Source: Streptococcus mitis
Lineage (GTDB): Bacteria; Bacillota; Bacilli; Lactobacillales; Streptococcaceae
Direction of reading: 5' to 3'
Assembly (NCBI RefSeq): GCF_005844455.1
Contig: NZ_SPGF01000005.1
Coordinates: 1 to 56,196 of the forward strand
DNA length: 56,196 nt
This document shows, piece by piece, positions 10,402 to 18,666 of the stretch. The position numbers were made by a program, and so were the translations under genes. Each line of letters starts with the position of its first letter. Positions within the stretch are counted from its first letter, which is position 1. The notes under the pieces were generated by a model. The model saw only the letters and a list, made by a program, of their open reading frames with translations. It ran no database searches and was not told the DNA's origin.

Positions 10402-10440
10402 AATATACATTAAAAAAAAAATTAAGTCAAGTTAATTTTT
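10402..10440 (-). promoter_or_regulatory. psaBCA promoter and PsaR operator
   Basis: On the minus strand TTGACT (10425-10430) and TATATT (10402-10407) are 17 bp apart. The -35 is inside a perfect 9-bp inverted repeat, AAAAATTAA (10417-10425) and TTAATTTTT (10432-10440), separated by six bases. This matches the ScaR/PsaR/MntR site known from streptococcal manganese operons. Mn-loaded PsaR bound here would block the -35. Confidence 0.88.
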
Positions 10441-10501
10441 GAAAAAATTAAAATAATAACTAAAAAATGATGGAAAATGATGGAATGATGGAAAAAAGAA
10501 A

Positions 10502-10828
10502 TGACCTGAACCCGTAAACACGGAATAACTTAATAACATTTTAAGCGGAATGTAATAGACTTAAAAACTGTCTTTTTACGATATTGTCTGCTACTTTACC
10601 TATTTGTCCCTTGTATGATGAGTATTTTCTTGATCTGGTTTTAAATTTAGAGCATAGCAAGGATTCTTCTTTCATTATTCTTAAAACTCTTTTATGGTTG
10701 ATATTAAAGCCTTTGTTTTTTAATACCATAGTTAAATATTCCATTACTAGTTTGATTTTAAATTCTTTTGTGTATTTTGGCATACTAAAACCCCTCCATC
10801 CGTGTTCCGGATTTTGGGGTTCAGGTCA
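10502..10828 (-). mobile_element. IS3-family (IS150-like) internal-deletion relic, copy 1
   Basis: Ends are TGACCTGAACCC and its complement GGGTTCAGGTCA, flanked by AAA on both sides (probable 3-bp target duplication). At 327 bp it is far below the usual length. About 57 bp at its left end and the right end match the second copy at 27484-28326. It sits between the PsaR operator and pepO. Confidence 0.85.
10541..10783 (-). pseudogene. OrfA-OrfB fusion remnant of the IS3 relic
   Basis: The frame begins as the orfA product (MPKYTKEFKIKLVMEYL, as in copy 2) and then passes directly into an OrfB segment (GFNINHKRVLRIMKE...SRKYSSYKGQIG). The internal deletion removes most of orfA and the DDE catalytic part of orfB, so no transposase activity is expected. 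Confidence 0.8.
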
Positions 10829-10843
10829 AAAGTTCATTTTTAA

Positions 10844-10872
10844 TTGCATTCCAAGGTAATTTTTGTTAAGCT
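10844..10872 (+). promoter_or_regulatory. Candidate pepO promoter
   Basis: TTGCAT (10844-10849) and extended -10 TGTTAAGCT (10864-10872) are 17 bp apart and begin 15 bp outside the IS relic. Confidence 0.5.
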
Positions 10873-10903
10873 AAAAACAAGTACAAATGAAAGCGAGAAC
10901 AAG

Positions 10904-12796
10904 ATGACACGTTATCAAGACGATTTTTATGATGCAATCAATGGAGAATGGCAGAAGACTGCTGAAATCCCAGCAGATAAGTCTCAAACTGGAGGTTTTG
11001 TGGATTTAGACCAGGAAATTGAAGACCTGATGCTGGCGACAACAGACAAGTGGTTGACAGGAGAAGAGGTGCCTGAGGATGCTATCTTGGCAAACTTTGT
11101 CAAATACCATCGCCTAGTTCGTGATTTTGACAAGAGAGAAGCTGACGGTATCACGCCTGTTTTGCCTCTCCTTAAAGAATTCCAAGAATTGGAGACTTTT
11201 GCAGATTTTACAGCTAAACTAGCAGAGTTTGAGCTTGCTGGCAAACCTAATTTCCTTCCTTTTGGTGTATCGCCAGACTTTATGGATGCTCGAATCAACG
11301 TTCTGTGGGCTAGTGCTCCAAGCACAATCTTGCCAGATACGACCTACTATGCTGAAGACCATCCTCAGCGCGAGGAACTCTTGACTCTTTGGAAAGAAAC
11401 TAGCGCAAATCTCCTCAAGGCTTATGATTTCTCTGATGAAGAAATTGAAGACTTGCTAGAAAAAAGACTTGAATTGGACCGTCGAGTTGCGGCAGTGGTG
11501 CTCTCTAATGAAGAAAGTTCAGAATATGCTAAACTCTACCATCCATATTCTTATGAAGATTTCAAAAAATTCGCGCCTGCCCTACCTTTGGATGACTTCT
11601 TCCAAGCCGTTCTTGGACAAGTACCAGACAAGGTGATCGTAGACGAGGAACGTTTCTGGCAAGCAGCAGATCAATTCTATAGTGAAGAAGCCTGGCCTCT
11701 TCTCAAGGCAACCTTGATTTTTAGTGTTGTGAATCTCTCAACCAGCTATTTAACGGAAGAAATCCGTGTCTTGTCAGGTGCCTACAGTCGTGCCCTTTCT
11801 GGAGTTCCAGAAGCCAAAGACAAGGTTAAGGCAGCCTACCAGCTAGCACAAGGTCCTTTCAAACAGGCCTTGGGTCTCTGGTATGCCCATGAAAAATTCT
11901 CTCCAGAAGCTAAGGCGGACGTAGAGAAAAAAGTGGCAACTATGATTGATGTCTATAAGGAGCGCTTGGCTAAAAATGACTGGCTGACTCCTGAAACTCG
12001 TGACAAGGCCATCGTCAAACTCAATGTCATCAAGCCTTATATCGGTTACCCAGAAGAATTGCCAGAACGTTACAAGGACAAGGTGGTCGATGAAAATGCT
12101 AGTCTTTTTGACAATGCCTTAGCGTTTGCGCGTGTGGAAATCAAGCACAGTTGGAGCAAGTGGAACCAGCCTGTAGACTACAAGGAGTGGGGCATGCCTG
12201 CTCATATGGTCAATGCTTACTACAATCCACAGAAGAATCTGATTGTCTTCCCAGCGGCCATTTTACAGGCTCCTTTCTATGACTTGTATCAGTCATCTTC
12301 TGCTAACTACGGTGGGATTGGTGCAGTTATTGCCCATGAAATTTCCCACGCCTTTGATACCAACGGAGCCTCCTTTGATGAAAATGGTAGCCTTAAGGAT
12401 TGGTGGACCGAGAGTGACTATGCTGCCTTCAAGGAGAAAACACAAAAAGTTATTGACCAGTTTGATGGACAGGATTCTTATGGTGCAACCATCAACGGTA
12501 AATTGACTGTGTCAGAAAACGTGGCTGACTTGGGAGGAATTGCTGCAGCACTTGAAGCAGCTAAGCGAGAACCAGACTTCTCCGCAGAAGAATTCTTCTA
12601 CAACTTCGGTCGCATCTGGCGCATGAAAGGTCGTCCAGAATTTATGAAACTCTTAGCTAGCGTCGATGTGCACGCGCCAGCTAAACTCCGTGTCAATGTG
12701 CAAGTGCCAAACTTCGATGATTTCTTTACAACCTATGATGTCAAAGAAGGCGACGGTATGTGGCGTTCACCAGAAGAGCGCGTGATTATTTGGTAA
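10904..12796 (+). CDS. pepO: Endopeptidase O, M13 (neprilysin-like) metallopeptidase
   Basis: Zinc endopeptidase of 630 aa. Pneumococcal PepO degrades peptides and is also reported at the cell surface, where it binds host proteins. The zinc site HEISH has His478 and His482 with catalytic Glu479; the third ligand is Glu538 in ENVAD. The C-terminal half shows the M13 pattern, including NAYYNP and the terminal W. No signal peptide is present, as in the family. The ATG at 10904 gives the usual N terminus MTRYQDDFYDAINGEW; the 20 in-frame codons upstream overlap the promoter. Confidence 0.97.
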   Translation: MTRYQDDFYDAINGEWQKTAEIPADKSQTGGFVDLDQEIEDLMLATTDKWLTGEEVPEDAILANFVKYHRLVRDFDKREADGITPVLPLLKEFQELETFADFTAKLAEFELAGKPNFLPFGVSPDFMDARINVLWASAPSTILPDTTYYAEDHPQREELLTLWKETSANLLKAYDFSDEEIEDLLEKRLELDRRVAAVVLSNEESSEYAKLYHPYSYEDFKKFAPALPLDDFFQAVLGQVPDKVIVDEERFWQAADQFYSEEAWPLLKATLIFSVVNLSTSYLTEEIRVLSGAYSRALSGVPEAKDKVKAAYQLAQGPFKQALGLWYAHEKFSPEAKADVEKKVATMIDVYKERLAKNDWLTPETRDKAIVKLNVIKPYIGYPEELPERYKDKVVDENASLFDNALAFARVEIKHSWSKWNQPVDYKEWGMPAHMVNAYYNPQKNLIVFPAAILQAPFYDLYQSSSANYGGIGAVIAHEISHAFDTNGASFDENGSLKDWWTESDYAAFKEKTQKVIDQFDGQDSYGATINGKLTVSENVADLGGIAAALEAAKREPDFSAEEFFYNFGRIWRMKGRPEFMKLLASVDVHAPAKLRVNVQVPNFDDFFTTYDVKEGDGMWRSPEERVIIW

Positions 12797-12831
12797 GACA
12801 AAGAGTCTGAGACAAAATAGTTCTCAGTTAC

Positions 12832-12872
12832 AAAAAGCTAGAGATTCCCAATTGCGGAACTCTAGCTTTTTT
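12832..12872 (+). terminator. pepO terminator (also near the end of an IS1182-like relic)
   Basis: A 12-bp stem AAAAAGCTAGAG / CTCTAGCTTTTT is extended by TTCC/GGAA and followed by T's. Confidence 0.85.
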
Positions 12873-12948
12873 ATTTTAAGTCGTTCTCTTATTGTATTTC
12901 AGGAGGTTGTTGGTCCTAAGTACCAATCCCATGTCAATTTTTACTTGA

Positions 12949-13055
12949 TATAGTATATTGAATCTAGAATAGTACGCAATGGTTGCTAAAATATTTCTAT
13001 ACATTAATTTGACTTTCCTAATCAATTTGTTCACATCTTATTTCAATCTACTATA
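12949..13055 (-). repeat. RUP element in the IS1182-like relic
   Basis: 107 bp with TATAGTA...CTATA ends, homologous to the five other RUPs in this window. It interrupts the transposase relic between the LGYKRCNLRG and IDMGLVL segments. Confidence 0.9.
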
Positions 13056-13373
13056 TATACCTCTCAGATTGCATCTCTTATAACCTAAACAAGCCTTTAT
13101 CTGTCCAAAAACAGGTTCCACATCAATCTTACGTTAAGCGAAAATCTGTCTACCTTCAGGAGATGAAAGCACTTGATATTCTTTCGTTTTTAAGTCTTGA
13201 TAGCTCTCATATTTTTCAGAACGTACTGAAAAATTATCCTTGATTTTACGCAAGACTTTCTTGACGATCAAGATAATCAATGCTTGAAAAAATAAAAACT
13301 AGAAAAACAGAGAAATAAAAGCTAGGAATACAGCTTTGTTAAAACCTCAATTCTCATATCCTAAAAAGAATTG

Positions 13374-13382
13374 TGTTATAAT
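13374..13382 (+). promoter_or_regulatory. Extended -10 for the FUSC-like gene, leaderless type
   Basis: A perfect extended -10 TGTTATAAT ends six bases before the ATG at 13389. No good -35 or ribosome site is seen. Confidence 0.65.
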
Positions 13383-13388
13383 CAAACT

Positions 13389-14420
13389 ATGAAGTATTTA
13401 AAACTATTAAAATCTTGCCTCACTTTTACAAAAGTTAATGATAATCCTTTTCGCTCAATTATCTTAACGATATCTATATTGATTATTCTATTGATGGGTT
13501 ACTTCAGTAACAATTATTCCATACCTAGCATATCCTCTATAGGTTTGTTTACCCTATTTTATTATCGAAATATCCCTTCAAAATCCTTGATGAAATTTCT
13601 AGGAATTATAGGCATAACCTTATTACTATCTTTTATATTAGGTCTCCTATCTGCTATATCGCCATGGCTTTCACCTATTGTTGTTGGAATAGTTGCCTTT
13701 ATCAGTCGTTTATTGACACGCTTATACGATATTCATAAACCTGGAGCTCTATTTTATGTAATGGTTTGTGCTATGGGTGTCAACTTATCTCTGCCGTTAT
13801 CAAGGCTCTTTGAGATAAGCTGTTTTTTTGCTTTAGGTATTTTCTTAAGTTTAATTGGCGGATATAGTATTAAACGACTAGATAAACGAAAAGAGGCGAG
13901 TTATTTAGATAAGACATTATTGACGGAAATTTTTAAACAAGATGCCGTTGCTCTTGTTGATGCCATATTTTACAGCATTGCTCTATTTTTGACAGTTTAT
14001 ATTAGTCACGTGTTAGGTTTAGGTAAACCTTATTGGGTAACAATGGCCTGTGCTTCCATTCTATTAGTTGAAAATCTTGAAGCGATGAAAAAACGTCATG
14101 TTCAATATTTACTAGGTAGTTCATTCGGTTTAATATTATCTATATTTTTATTTCAATTTAACATCAGTGGCCTATCGTTGATTTTAACGATTTCTTGTTT
14201 ATATGGACTATCCCAATACTATGTGGTACGTAATTATGCTGTTGCAAATATTTTTATCAATCCCATGACTATTTTATTATCAACGCTAATTACAAAGACA
14301 GATTCAATAACATTAGTTGAGCTTCGTTTCATCGGGATAATATTAGGTAGCTTTATTGGACTTGGAACAGCGTGGCTAATGGAGAAAACACTACATTATA
14401 TTACAACTTTGTCTGAATAG
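13389..14420 (+). CDS. FUSC-family integral membrane protein (putative aromatic-acid exporter-like)
   Basis: A 343-aa protein with two blocks of about five hydrophobic helices (residues 20-165 and 195-335) joined by a charged cytoplasmic linker (KRLDKRKEASYLDK). This duplicated arrangement and the second-block sequence HVLGLGKPYWVTMACASILL resemble FUSC/AaeB-type proteins; the substrate is unknown. The gene is clearly more AT-rich than its neighbours and lies next to an IS relic between pepO and the MBL hydrolase, which suggests acquisition or an accessory gene. The ATG at 13389 is chosen because the -10 ends six bases upstream; the mRNA is probably leaderless. Confidence 0.7.
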   Translation: MKYLKLLKSCLTFTKVNDNPFRSIILTISILIILLMGYFSNNYSIPSISSIGLFTLFYYRNIPSKSLMKFLGIIGITLLLSFILGLLSAISPWLSPIVVGIVAFISRLLTRLYDIHKPGALFYVMVCAMGVNLSLPLSRLFEISCFFALGIFLSLIGGYSIKRLDKRKEASYLDKTLLTEIFKQDAVALVDAIFYSIALFLTVYISHVLGLGKPYWVTMACASILLVENLEAMKKRHVQYLLGSSFGLILSIFLFQFNISGLSLILTISCLYGLSQYYVVRNYAVANIFINPMTILLSTLITKTDSITLVELRFIGIILGSFIGLGTAWLMEKTLHYITTLSE

Positions 14421-14454
14421 AAAAAAACAGCTGATATCATTGGTTTTTTGCTTG

Positions 14455-15084
14455 CTAGAAAAAGGGATTAAAGGTCTTTTCATGAGCGATGGTCGTAGCT
14501 GGACCATGCCCTGGATATACATCGTAGTTTGGTAGGGTGAAAAGTTGAGTCTGGATACTGTGAAGGAGTTGCTCCATACTACCAGTTGGAAGGTCTGTCC
14601 GTCCGATGGTTTCGCGGAACAGAGCATCTCCCGTCAAGACTAGGTGAGCATCAGGAAAGACGATAGAAACACCACCGATAGAGTGACCTGGTGTTGGCAA
14701 GACAGTAAAACGAAATTCCTCTAGTTGGTATTCTTCATGAAAGACAAAGGTGTATTCAGCTGGTTTTGCGACTACATCTGCCATATCATCGTGACGAGGG
14801 AGACCAGAGAGATTATCTACAGGTGTATAAAGCCAGCTGGCTTCACTCTCTGCTACATAAACTGGGGGATTTCCAAAAGTCTCACGAACAAAGTCCAGAC
14901 TCATAATATGGTCGTAGTGGGTGTGGGTCAGGAGAATCGCACAGACTGGTTTGTTGATTTTCTCAATAGTCTTGCGAATAGCTTCCCAATGGCTACCTGG
15001 GTCAACCACAATCAGGTGTTGGTCCCCTTCCAGGTAATAAGTATTTTCATAGGCAACGGAATTCACGGTTTTATGGATTTTCAT
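14455..15084 (-). CDS. Metallo-beta-lactamase-fold hydrolase (glyoxalase II-like)
   Basis: Cytoplasmic 209-aa hydrolase of the GloB-like branch. The metal motif HTHYDH is at residues 54-59 (His54, His56, Asp58, His59), followed by the histidine in TPGHSIGG, the aspartate in TGDALF and the terminal histidine in YPGHGPATT, so both metal sites are complete. GGAG lies before the ATG. The natural substrate is not predictable; a thioester such as S-lactoylglutathione-like or bacillithiol-type conjugates is possible. It converges with the FUSC gene. Confidence 0.9.
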   Translation of the reverse strand: MKIHKTVNSVAYENTYYLEGDQHLIVVDPGSHWEAIRKTIEKINKPVCAILLTHTHYDHIMSLDFVRETFGNPPVYVAESEASWLYTPVDNLSGLPRHDDMADVVAKPAEYTFVFHEEYQLEEFRFTVLPTPGHSIGGVSIVFPDAHLVLTGDALFRETIGRTDLPTGSMEQLLHSIQTQLFTLPNYDVYPGHGPATTIAHEKTFNPFF

Positions 15085-15117
15085 ACTGGCTCCAATCTCA
15101 AAGAATGTACTAAACTA

Positions 15118-15126
15118 AGTATAGCA
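15118..15126 (-). promoter_or_regulatory. Extended -10 of the MBL hydrolase gene
   Basis: TGCTATACT on the minus strand, about 34 bases before the start codon. Confidence 0.6.
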
Positions 15127-15162
15127 TAGTTAGGAAGAATAAGTAAGGATTTAAAATGAACT

Positions 15163-15198
15163 TAAAAACCAGCATGACTAGATGAAGACAGGCTGGTT
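15163..15198 (-). terminator. Terminator of the small exported-protein gene
   Basis: AACCAGC and GCTGGTT form a 7-bp stem followed on the minus strand by T's. Confidence 0.6.
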
Positions 15199-15207
15199 AT
15201 CAATTTA

Positions 15208-15470
15208 TCAATATTGGAGAGGTGTCAATTGCCCTTCATAGGTTGCATAAACTCCGTCATTAGCTTGTTTGATAGATGTGATGTTTAGAGTGCCACCGTA
15301 GTTAGCTTCTCGTTTATCACTATATTCACTATAAGTTATCCTATTGGGCAGGTTCTGGTCGTTAGCATAGTATTGAACGACTGTTTTTTTATAACTTTGC
15401 TGGTTGAATAGGAACAAACAGCTAACTCCTAACACTAGGAGAGCAAAGATAGAAATAGCAGTTTTTTCAT
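15208..15470 (-). pseudogene. Small exported or membrane-anchored protein, frameshifted in an A tract after the start codon
   Basis: AAGGAG (15478-15483, minus strand) is seven bases before ATG 15468-15470, followed by six A. As written, the frame from this ATG ends after 11 residues. With seven A's it reads MKKTAISIFALLVLGVSC... and continues for 87 residues to ...YEGQLTPLQY, a hydrophobic N-terminal segment plus a small polar domain. The open frame that continues upstream of the ATG runs into a BOX element and is unlikely to be the real N terminus. Function unknown. Because the lesion is in a homopolymer, slippage or a sequencing error could restore the frame. Confidence 0.7.
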
Positions 15471-15522
15471 AGGTGTTCTCCTTATAAACTAAAGGATAGA
15501 AGAAAGTATCTTGAGGATTTTT

Positions 15523-15636
15523 ATACTCTTCGAAAATCAAATTCAAACCGCGTCAGCTTTATCTACAACCTCAAAGCGGTGCTTTGAGCAACCTGCGGCT
15601 AGTTTCCTAGTTTGCTCTTTGATTTTCATTGAGTAT
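15523..15636 (+). repeat. BOX element
   Basis: 114 bp from ATACTC to GAGTAT with a boxA-like left end (partly degraded) and an intact boxC right end. Its last base is also the first base of the complement of a stop codon (15636-15638) of a remnant gene. Confidence 0.9.
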
Positions 15637-15700
15637 TAATTCCAAAATCCAGTCAAGGTACCAGTGTATGTGACACGAGTTCCACTGTTTAGCTTTCGTA
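15636..15700 (-). pseudogene. C-terminal remnant of a paralogous small protein
   Basis: The minus strand reads KLNSGTRVTYTGTLTGFWN then TAA at the BOX border. This resembles the end of the neighbouring small protein (GVYATYEGQLTPLQY). Upstream of it the frame is not open. It may be the tail of a decayed paralogue; weak evidence. I see nothing else in 15,700-15,890. Confidence 0.4.
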
Positions 15701-15897
15701 TCTTCAGGGGAATTGGGGGAAGTCAGAAATTCTTTGGGTTACAATATGGTTTCCGTTGGTCTATCTCTCCTTCTATCACCTAAGTTTAAAATCTAACTTC
15801 GTAATATATTATATACTAATAATTATGAATTATCAATCAATTCTGAATTATTTTTTTCCTATTCTGTTCCAATCTAGTTTTCATATTCTTAAAAAAG

Positions 15898-15906
15898 TGA
15901 TAAAAT
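15898..15906 (+). promoter_or_regulatory. Extended -10 of relA
   Basis: TGATAAAAT lies 24 bases before the start codon. No clear -35. Confidence 0.55.
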
Positions 15907-15930
15907 GGTAGGAAGAATTGGAGAGTAGAA

Positions 15931-18153
15931 ATGCCGAAAGAAGTGAATTTAACAGGCGAAGAAGTTGTCGCTTTAACCAAGGAATATTTAACGGAAGAGG
16001 ATGTCCATTTTGTCCATAAGGCCTTGGTCTATGCGGTGGATTGCCATAGTGGTCAATACCGCAAATCAGGCGAGCCTTATATCATTCACCCTATCCAAGT
16101 GGCAGGTATTTTAGCCAAGCTCAAGCTGGACGCTGTAACGGTAGCTTGTGGTTTCTTGCATGATGTAGTGGAAGATACAGATGCGACCTTGGACGATTTG
16201 GAAAGAGAGTTTGGACCTGATGTGCGCGTAATCGTTGATGGGGTTACCAAACTTGGTAAGGTCAAGTACAAGTCTCATGAGGAACAGTTGGCTGAAAATC
16301 ATCGTAAGATGCTTATGGCTATGTCTGAGGACATTCGTGTGATTTTGGTCAAACTGTCTGACCGCTTGCACAATATGCGGACGCTTAAACACCTTCGAAA
16401 AGACAAGCAGGAGCGCATTTCCAAAGAAACTATGGAGATCTATGCCCCACTTGCCCACCGTTTGGGGATTTCAAGTGTCAAATGGGAATTGGAAGACCTG
16501 TCTTTCCGTTACCTCAATCCAACGGAGTTTTACAAGATTACCCATATGATGAAGGAAAAACGCAGAGAGCGTGAAGCCTTGGTGGATGAGGTGGTCACAA
16601 AATTAGAGGAATATACGACGGATCGTCACTTGAAAGGGAAGATTTACGGTCGTCCCAAGCATATTTACTCGATTTTCCGCAAAATGCAGGACAAGAGAAA
16701 ACGGTTTGAGGAAATCTATGACCTGATTGCCATTCGTTGCATTTTGGATACGCAAAGTGATGTTTATGCCATGCTTGGTTACGTGCATGAACTCTGGAAA
16801 CCGATGCCCGGGCGCTTTAAAGACTATATTGCCAACCGCAAGGCCAATGGTTACCAGTCTATCCATACGACTGTTTATGGACCAAAAGGGCCGATTGAAT
16901 TCCAGATTCGGACCAAGGAAATGCACGAGGTGGCTGAGTACGGGGTTGCGGCTCACTGGGCTTATAAGAAAGGCATTAAAGGGCAGGTCAACAGTAAGGA
17001 ATCAGCTATTGGGATGAATTGGATCAAGGAGATGATGGAGCTCCAAGACCAGGCTGATGATGCCAAAGAATTTGTGGATTCAGTTAAGGAAAACTATCTG
17101 GCTGAGGAGATTTATGTCTTTACTCCAGATGGAGCTGTCCGTTCCCTTCCAAAAGATTCAGGACCGATTGACTTTGCCTACGAAATCCATACAAAAGTCG
17201 GGGAAAAAGCAACTGGGGCCAAGGTCAATGGTCGCATGGTCCCACTAACAACTAAGCTTAAGACAGGGGATCAGGTTGAGATTGTCACCAACCCCAACTC
17301 CTTTGGACCGAGTCGTGACTGGCTCAATATGGTCAAGACCAGCAAGGCGCGCAACAAGATTCGTCAGTTCTTTAAAAACCAAGATAAGGAATTGTCTGTC
17401 AACAAGGGTCGCGAAATGCTGATGGCTCAGTTCCAAGAAAATGGCTATGTAGCCAATAAATTCATGGACAAGCGTCGTATGGATCAAGTTCTGCAAAAGA
17501 CCAGCTACAAGACAGAAGAATCCCTCTTTGCGGCCATTGGTTTTGGAGAAATCGGTGCGATTACCGTCTTTAATCGTCTGACTGAAAAGGAACGCCGTGA
17601 GGAAGAACGTGCCAAGGCCAAGGCGGAGGCAGAAGAACTTGTCAAAGGTGGCGAGATTAAGGTTGAAAATAAAGAAACCCTCAAGGTTAAGCATGAGGGT
17701 GGTGTGGTCATTGAAGGTGCGTCTGGTCTCCTAGTTCGGATTGCCAAGTGCTGTAATCCTGTGCCTGGTGACGACATTGTCGGCTATATCACTAAGGGGC
17801 GTGGTGTGGCTATTCACCGTGTGGACTGTATGAACCTGCGCGCCCAAGAAAACTATGAGCAACGTCTTCTTGATGTGGAATGGGAAGACCAATACTCTAG
17901 CTCAAATAAAGAATATATGGCTCATATCGACATCTACGGCCTCAACCGTACAGGACTGTTGAACGATGTACTGCAAGTTCTCTCAAACACAACCAAGAAT
18001 ATCTCGACAGTCAACGCCCAACCAACCAAGGATATGAAATTTGCCAATATCCATGTGTCCTTCGGCATTGCCAACCTCTCGACGCTAACCACGGTTGTGG
18101 ACAAGATTAAGAGTGTGCCAGAAGTTTATTCTGTCAAACGGACCAACGGCTAA
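15931..18153 (+). CDS. relA: Bifunctional (p)ppGpp synthetase/hydrolase (RSH)
   Basis: Long RSH protein (740 aa) that makes (p)ppGpp on amino-acid starvation and degrades it. The hydrolase HD domain is intact: His53, His77-Asp78 and Glu81-Asp82. The synthetase domain follows (about 230-345; RPKHIYSIFRKM, YDLIAIRC, NGYQSIHT). The TGS domain is near 391-452, a conserved Cys region (CCNPVPGDDI, near 606) comes next and a C-terminal ACT domain covers about 665-740. GGAGAG precedes the ATG. dtd follows 29 bp downstream, probably in the same transcript. Confidence 0.97.
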   Translation: MPKEVNLTGEEVVALTKEYLTEEDVHFVHKALVYAVDCHSGQYRKSGEPYIIHPIQVAGILAKLKLDAVTVACGFLHDVVEDTDATLDDLEREFGPDVRVIVDGVTKLGKVKYKSHEEQLAENHRKMLMAMSEDIRVILVKLSDRLHNMRTLKHLRKDKQERISKETMEIYAPLAHRLGISSVKWELEDLSFRYLNPTEFYKITHMMKEKRREREALVDEVVTKLEEYTTDRHLKGKIYGRPKHIYSIFRKMQDKRKRFEEIYDLIAIRCILDTQSDVYAMLGYVHELWKPMPGRFKDYIANRKANGYQSIHTTVYGPKGPIEFQIRTKEMHEVAEYGVAAHWAYKKGIKGQVNSKESAIGMNWIKEMMELQDQADDAKEFVDSVKENYLAEEIYVFTPDGAVRSLPKDSGPIDFAYEIHTKVGEKATGAKVNGRMVPLTTKLKTGDQVEIVTNPNSFGPSRDWLNMVKTSKARNKIRQFFKNQDKELSVNKGREMLMAQFQENGYVANKFMDKRRMDQVLQKTSYKTEESLFAAIGFGEIGAITVFNRLTEKERREEERAKAKAEAEELVKGGEIKVENKETLKVKHEGGVVIEGASGLLVRIAKCCNPVPGDDIVGYITKGRGVAIHRVDCMNLRAQENYEQRLLDVEWEDQYSSSNKEYMAHIDIYGLNRTGLLNDVLQVLSNTTKNISTVNAQPTKDMKFANIHVSFGIANLSTLTTVVDKIKSVPEVYSVKRTNG

Positions 18154-18182
18154 TTGTCTGAGTTCTTACTAGAAAGGCTATT

Positions 18183-18626
18183 ATGAAAATCATTATCCAA
18201 CGGGTTAAAAAAGCCCAAGTCAGTATCGAAGGTCAGGTTCAGGGGAAAATCAATCAGGGGCTCTTATTACTGGTGGGTGTTGGACCAGAGGACCAAGTGG
18301 AAGATTTGGACTATGCTGTGAGAAAGCTTGTCAATATGCGGATTTTTTCAGACGCAGAAGGCAAGATGAATCTGTCTGTTAAAGATATTGAAGGACAAAT
18401 CCTTTCTATTTCACAGTTTACCCTCTTTGCGGACACCAAGAAAGGCAATCGTCCAGCCTTTACAGGCGCAGCCAAGCCTGATATGGCATCAGACTTCTAT
18501 GATGCTTTCAATCAAAAACTAGCTCAAGAAGTGCCCGTTCAGACAGGTATCTTTGGAGCGGATATGCAGGTTGAGCTGGTAAATGACGGACCAGTTACCA
18601 TTATCCTTGATACGAAAAATAGATAA
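18183..18626 (+). CDS. dtd: D-aminoacyl-tRNA deacylase
   Basis: Hydrolyses D-aminoacyl-tRNAs and Gly-tRNA(Ala), recycling mischarged tRNA in the cytoplasm. The 147-aa protein has the family motifs [15 protein letters not shown] (near residues 76-90) and the C-terminal GPVTIILD that forms the cross-subunit Gly-Pro gate. GAAAGG is the ribosome site. Conserved pairing with relA; a strong terminator follows. Confidence 0.96.
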   Translation: MKIIIQRVKKAQVSIEGQVQGKINQGLLLLVGVGPEDQVEDLDYAVRKLVNMRIFSDAEGKMNLSVKDIEGQILSISQFTLFADTKKGNRPAFTGAAKPDMASDFYDAFNQKLAQEVPVQTGIFGADMQVELVNDGPVTIILDTKNR

Positions 18627-18660
18627 GAAAGACCAAGCCCAGCCGGCTTGGTCTTTCTAT
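18626..18660 (+). terminator. relA-dtd terminator
   Basis: A perfect 14-bp stem (18626-18639 with 18645-18658), loop of five, beginning on the last base of the dtd stop codon. Confidence 0.9.
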
Positions 18661-18666
18661 CATCTA

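Larger units (their letters stand above)
12801..13290 (-). mobile_element. IS1182-like transposase C-terminal relic, split by a RUP
   Basis: Minus-strand translation across 13090-13290 reads KVLRKIKDNFSVRSEKYESY and later RKIDVEPVFGQIKACLGYK, the C-terminal region of IS1182-family DDE transposases. A stop codon replaces the Gln expected before RKIDVEP (about 13131-13136). After the RUP the reading resumes with IDMGLVLRTNNLLKYNK and ends with a stop near 12876. GAGTCTGAGACAAAA at 12803-12817 looks like the element's outer end. The 5' part is missing. Confidence 0.75.

Noticed and set aside
10462-10492. Short direct repeat (three ATGATGGAA-like units) upstream of psaB
   Set aside because: Imperfect, AT-rich and only about 30 bp; no evidence for function.
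15471-15546. Upstream extension of the small exported protein (MNLIFEEYKN...)
   Set aside because: The frame enters the BOX element and would need a TTG start without a ribosome site; a good ribosome site and ATG lie further in.
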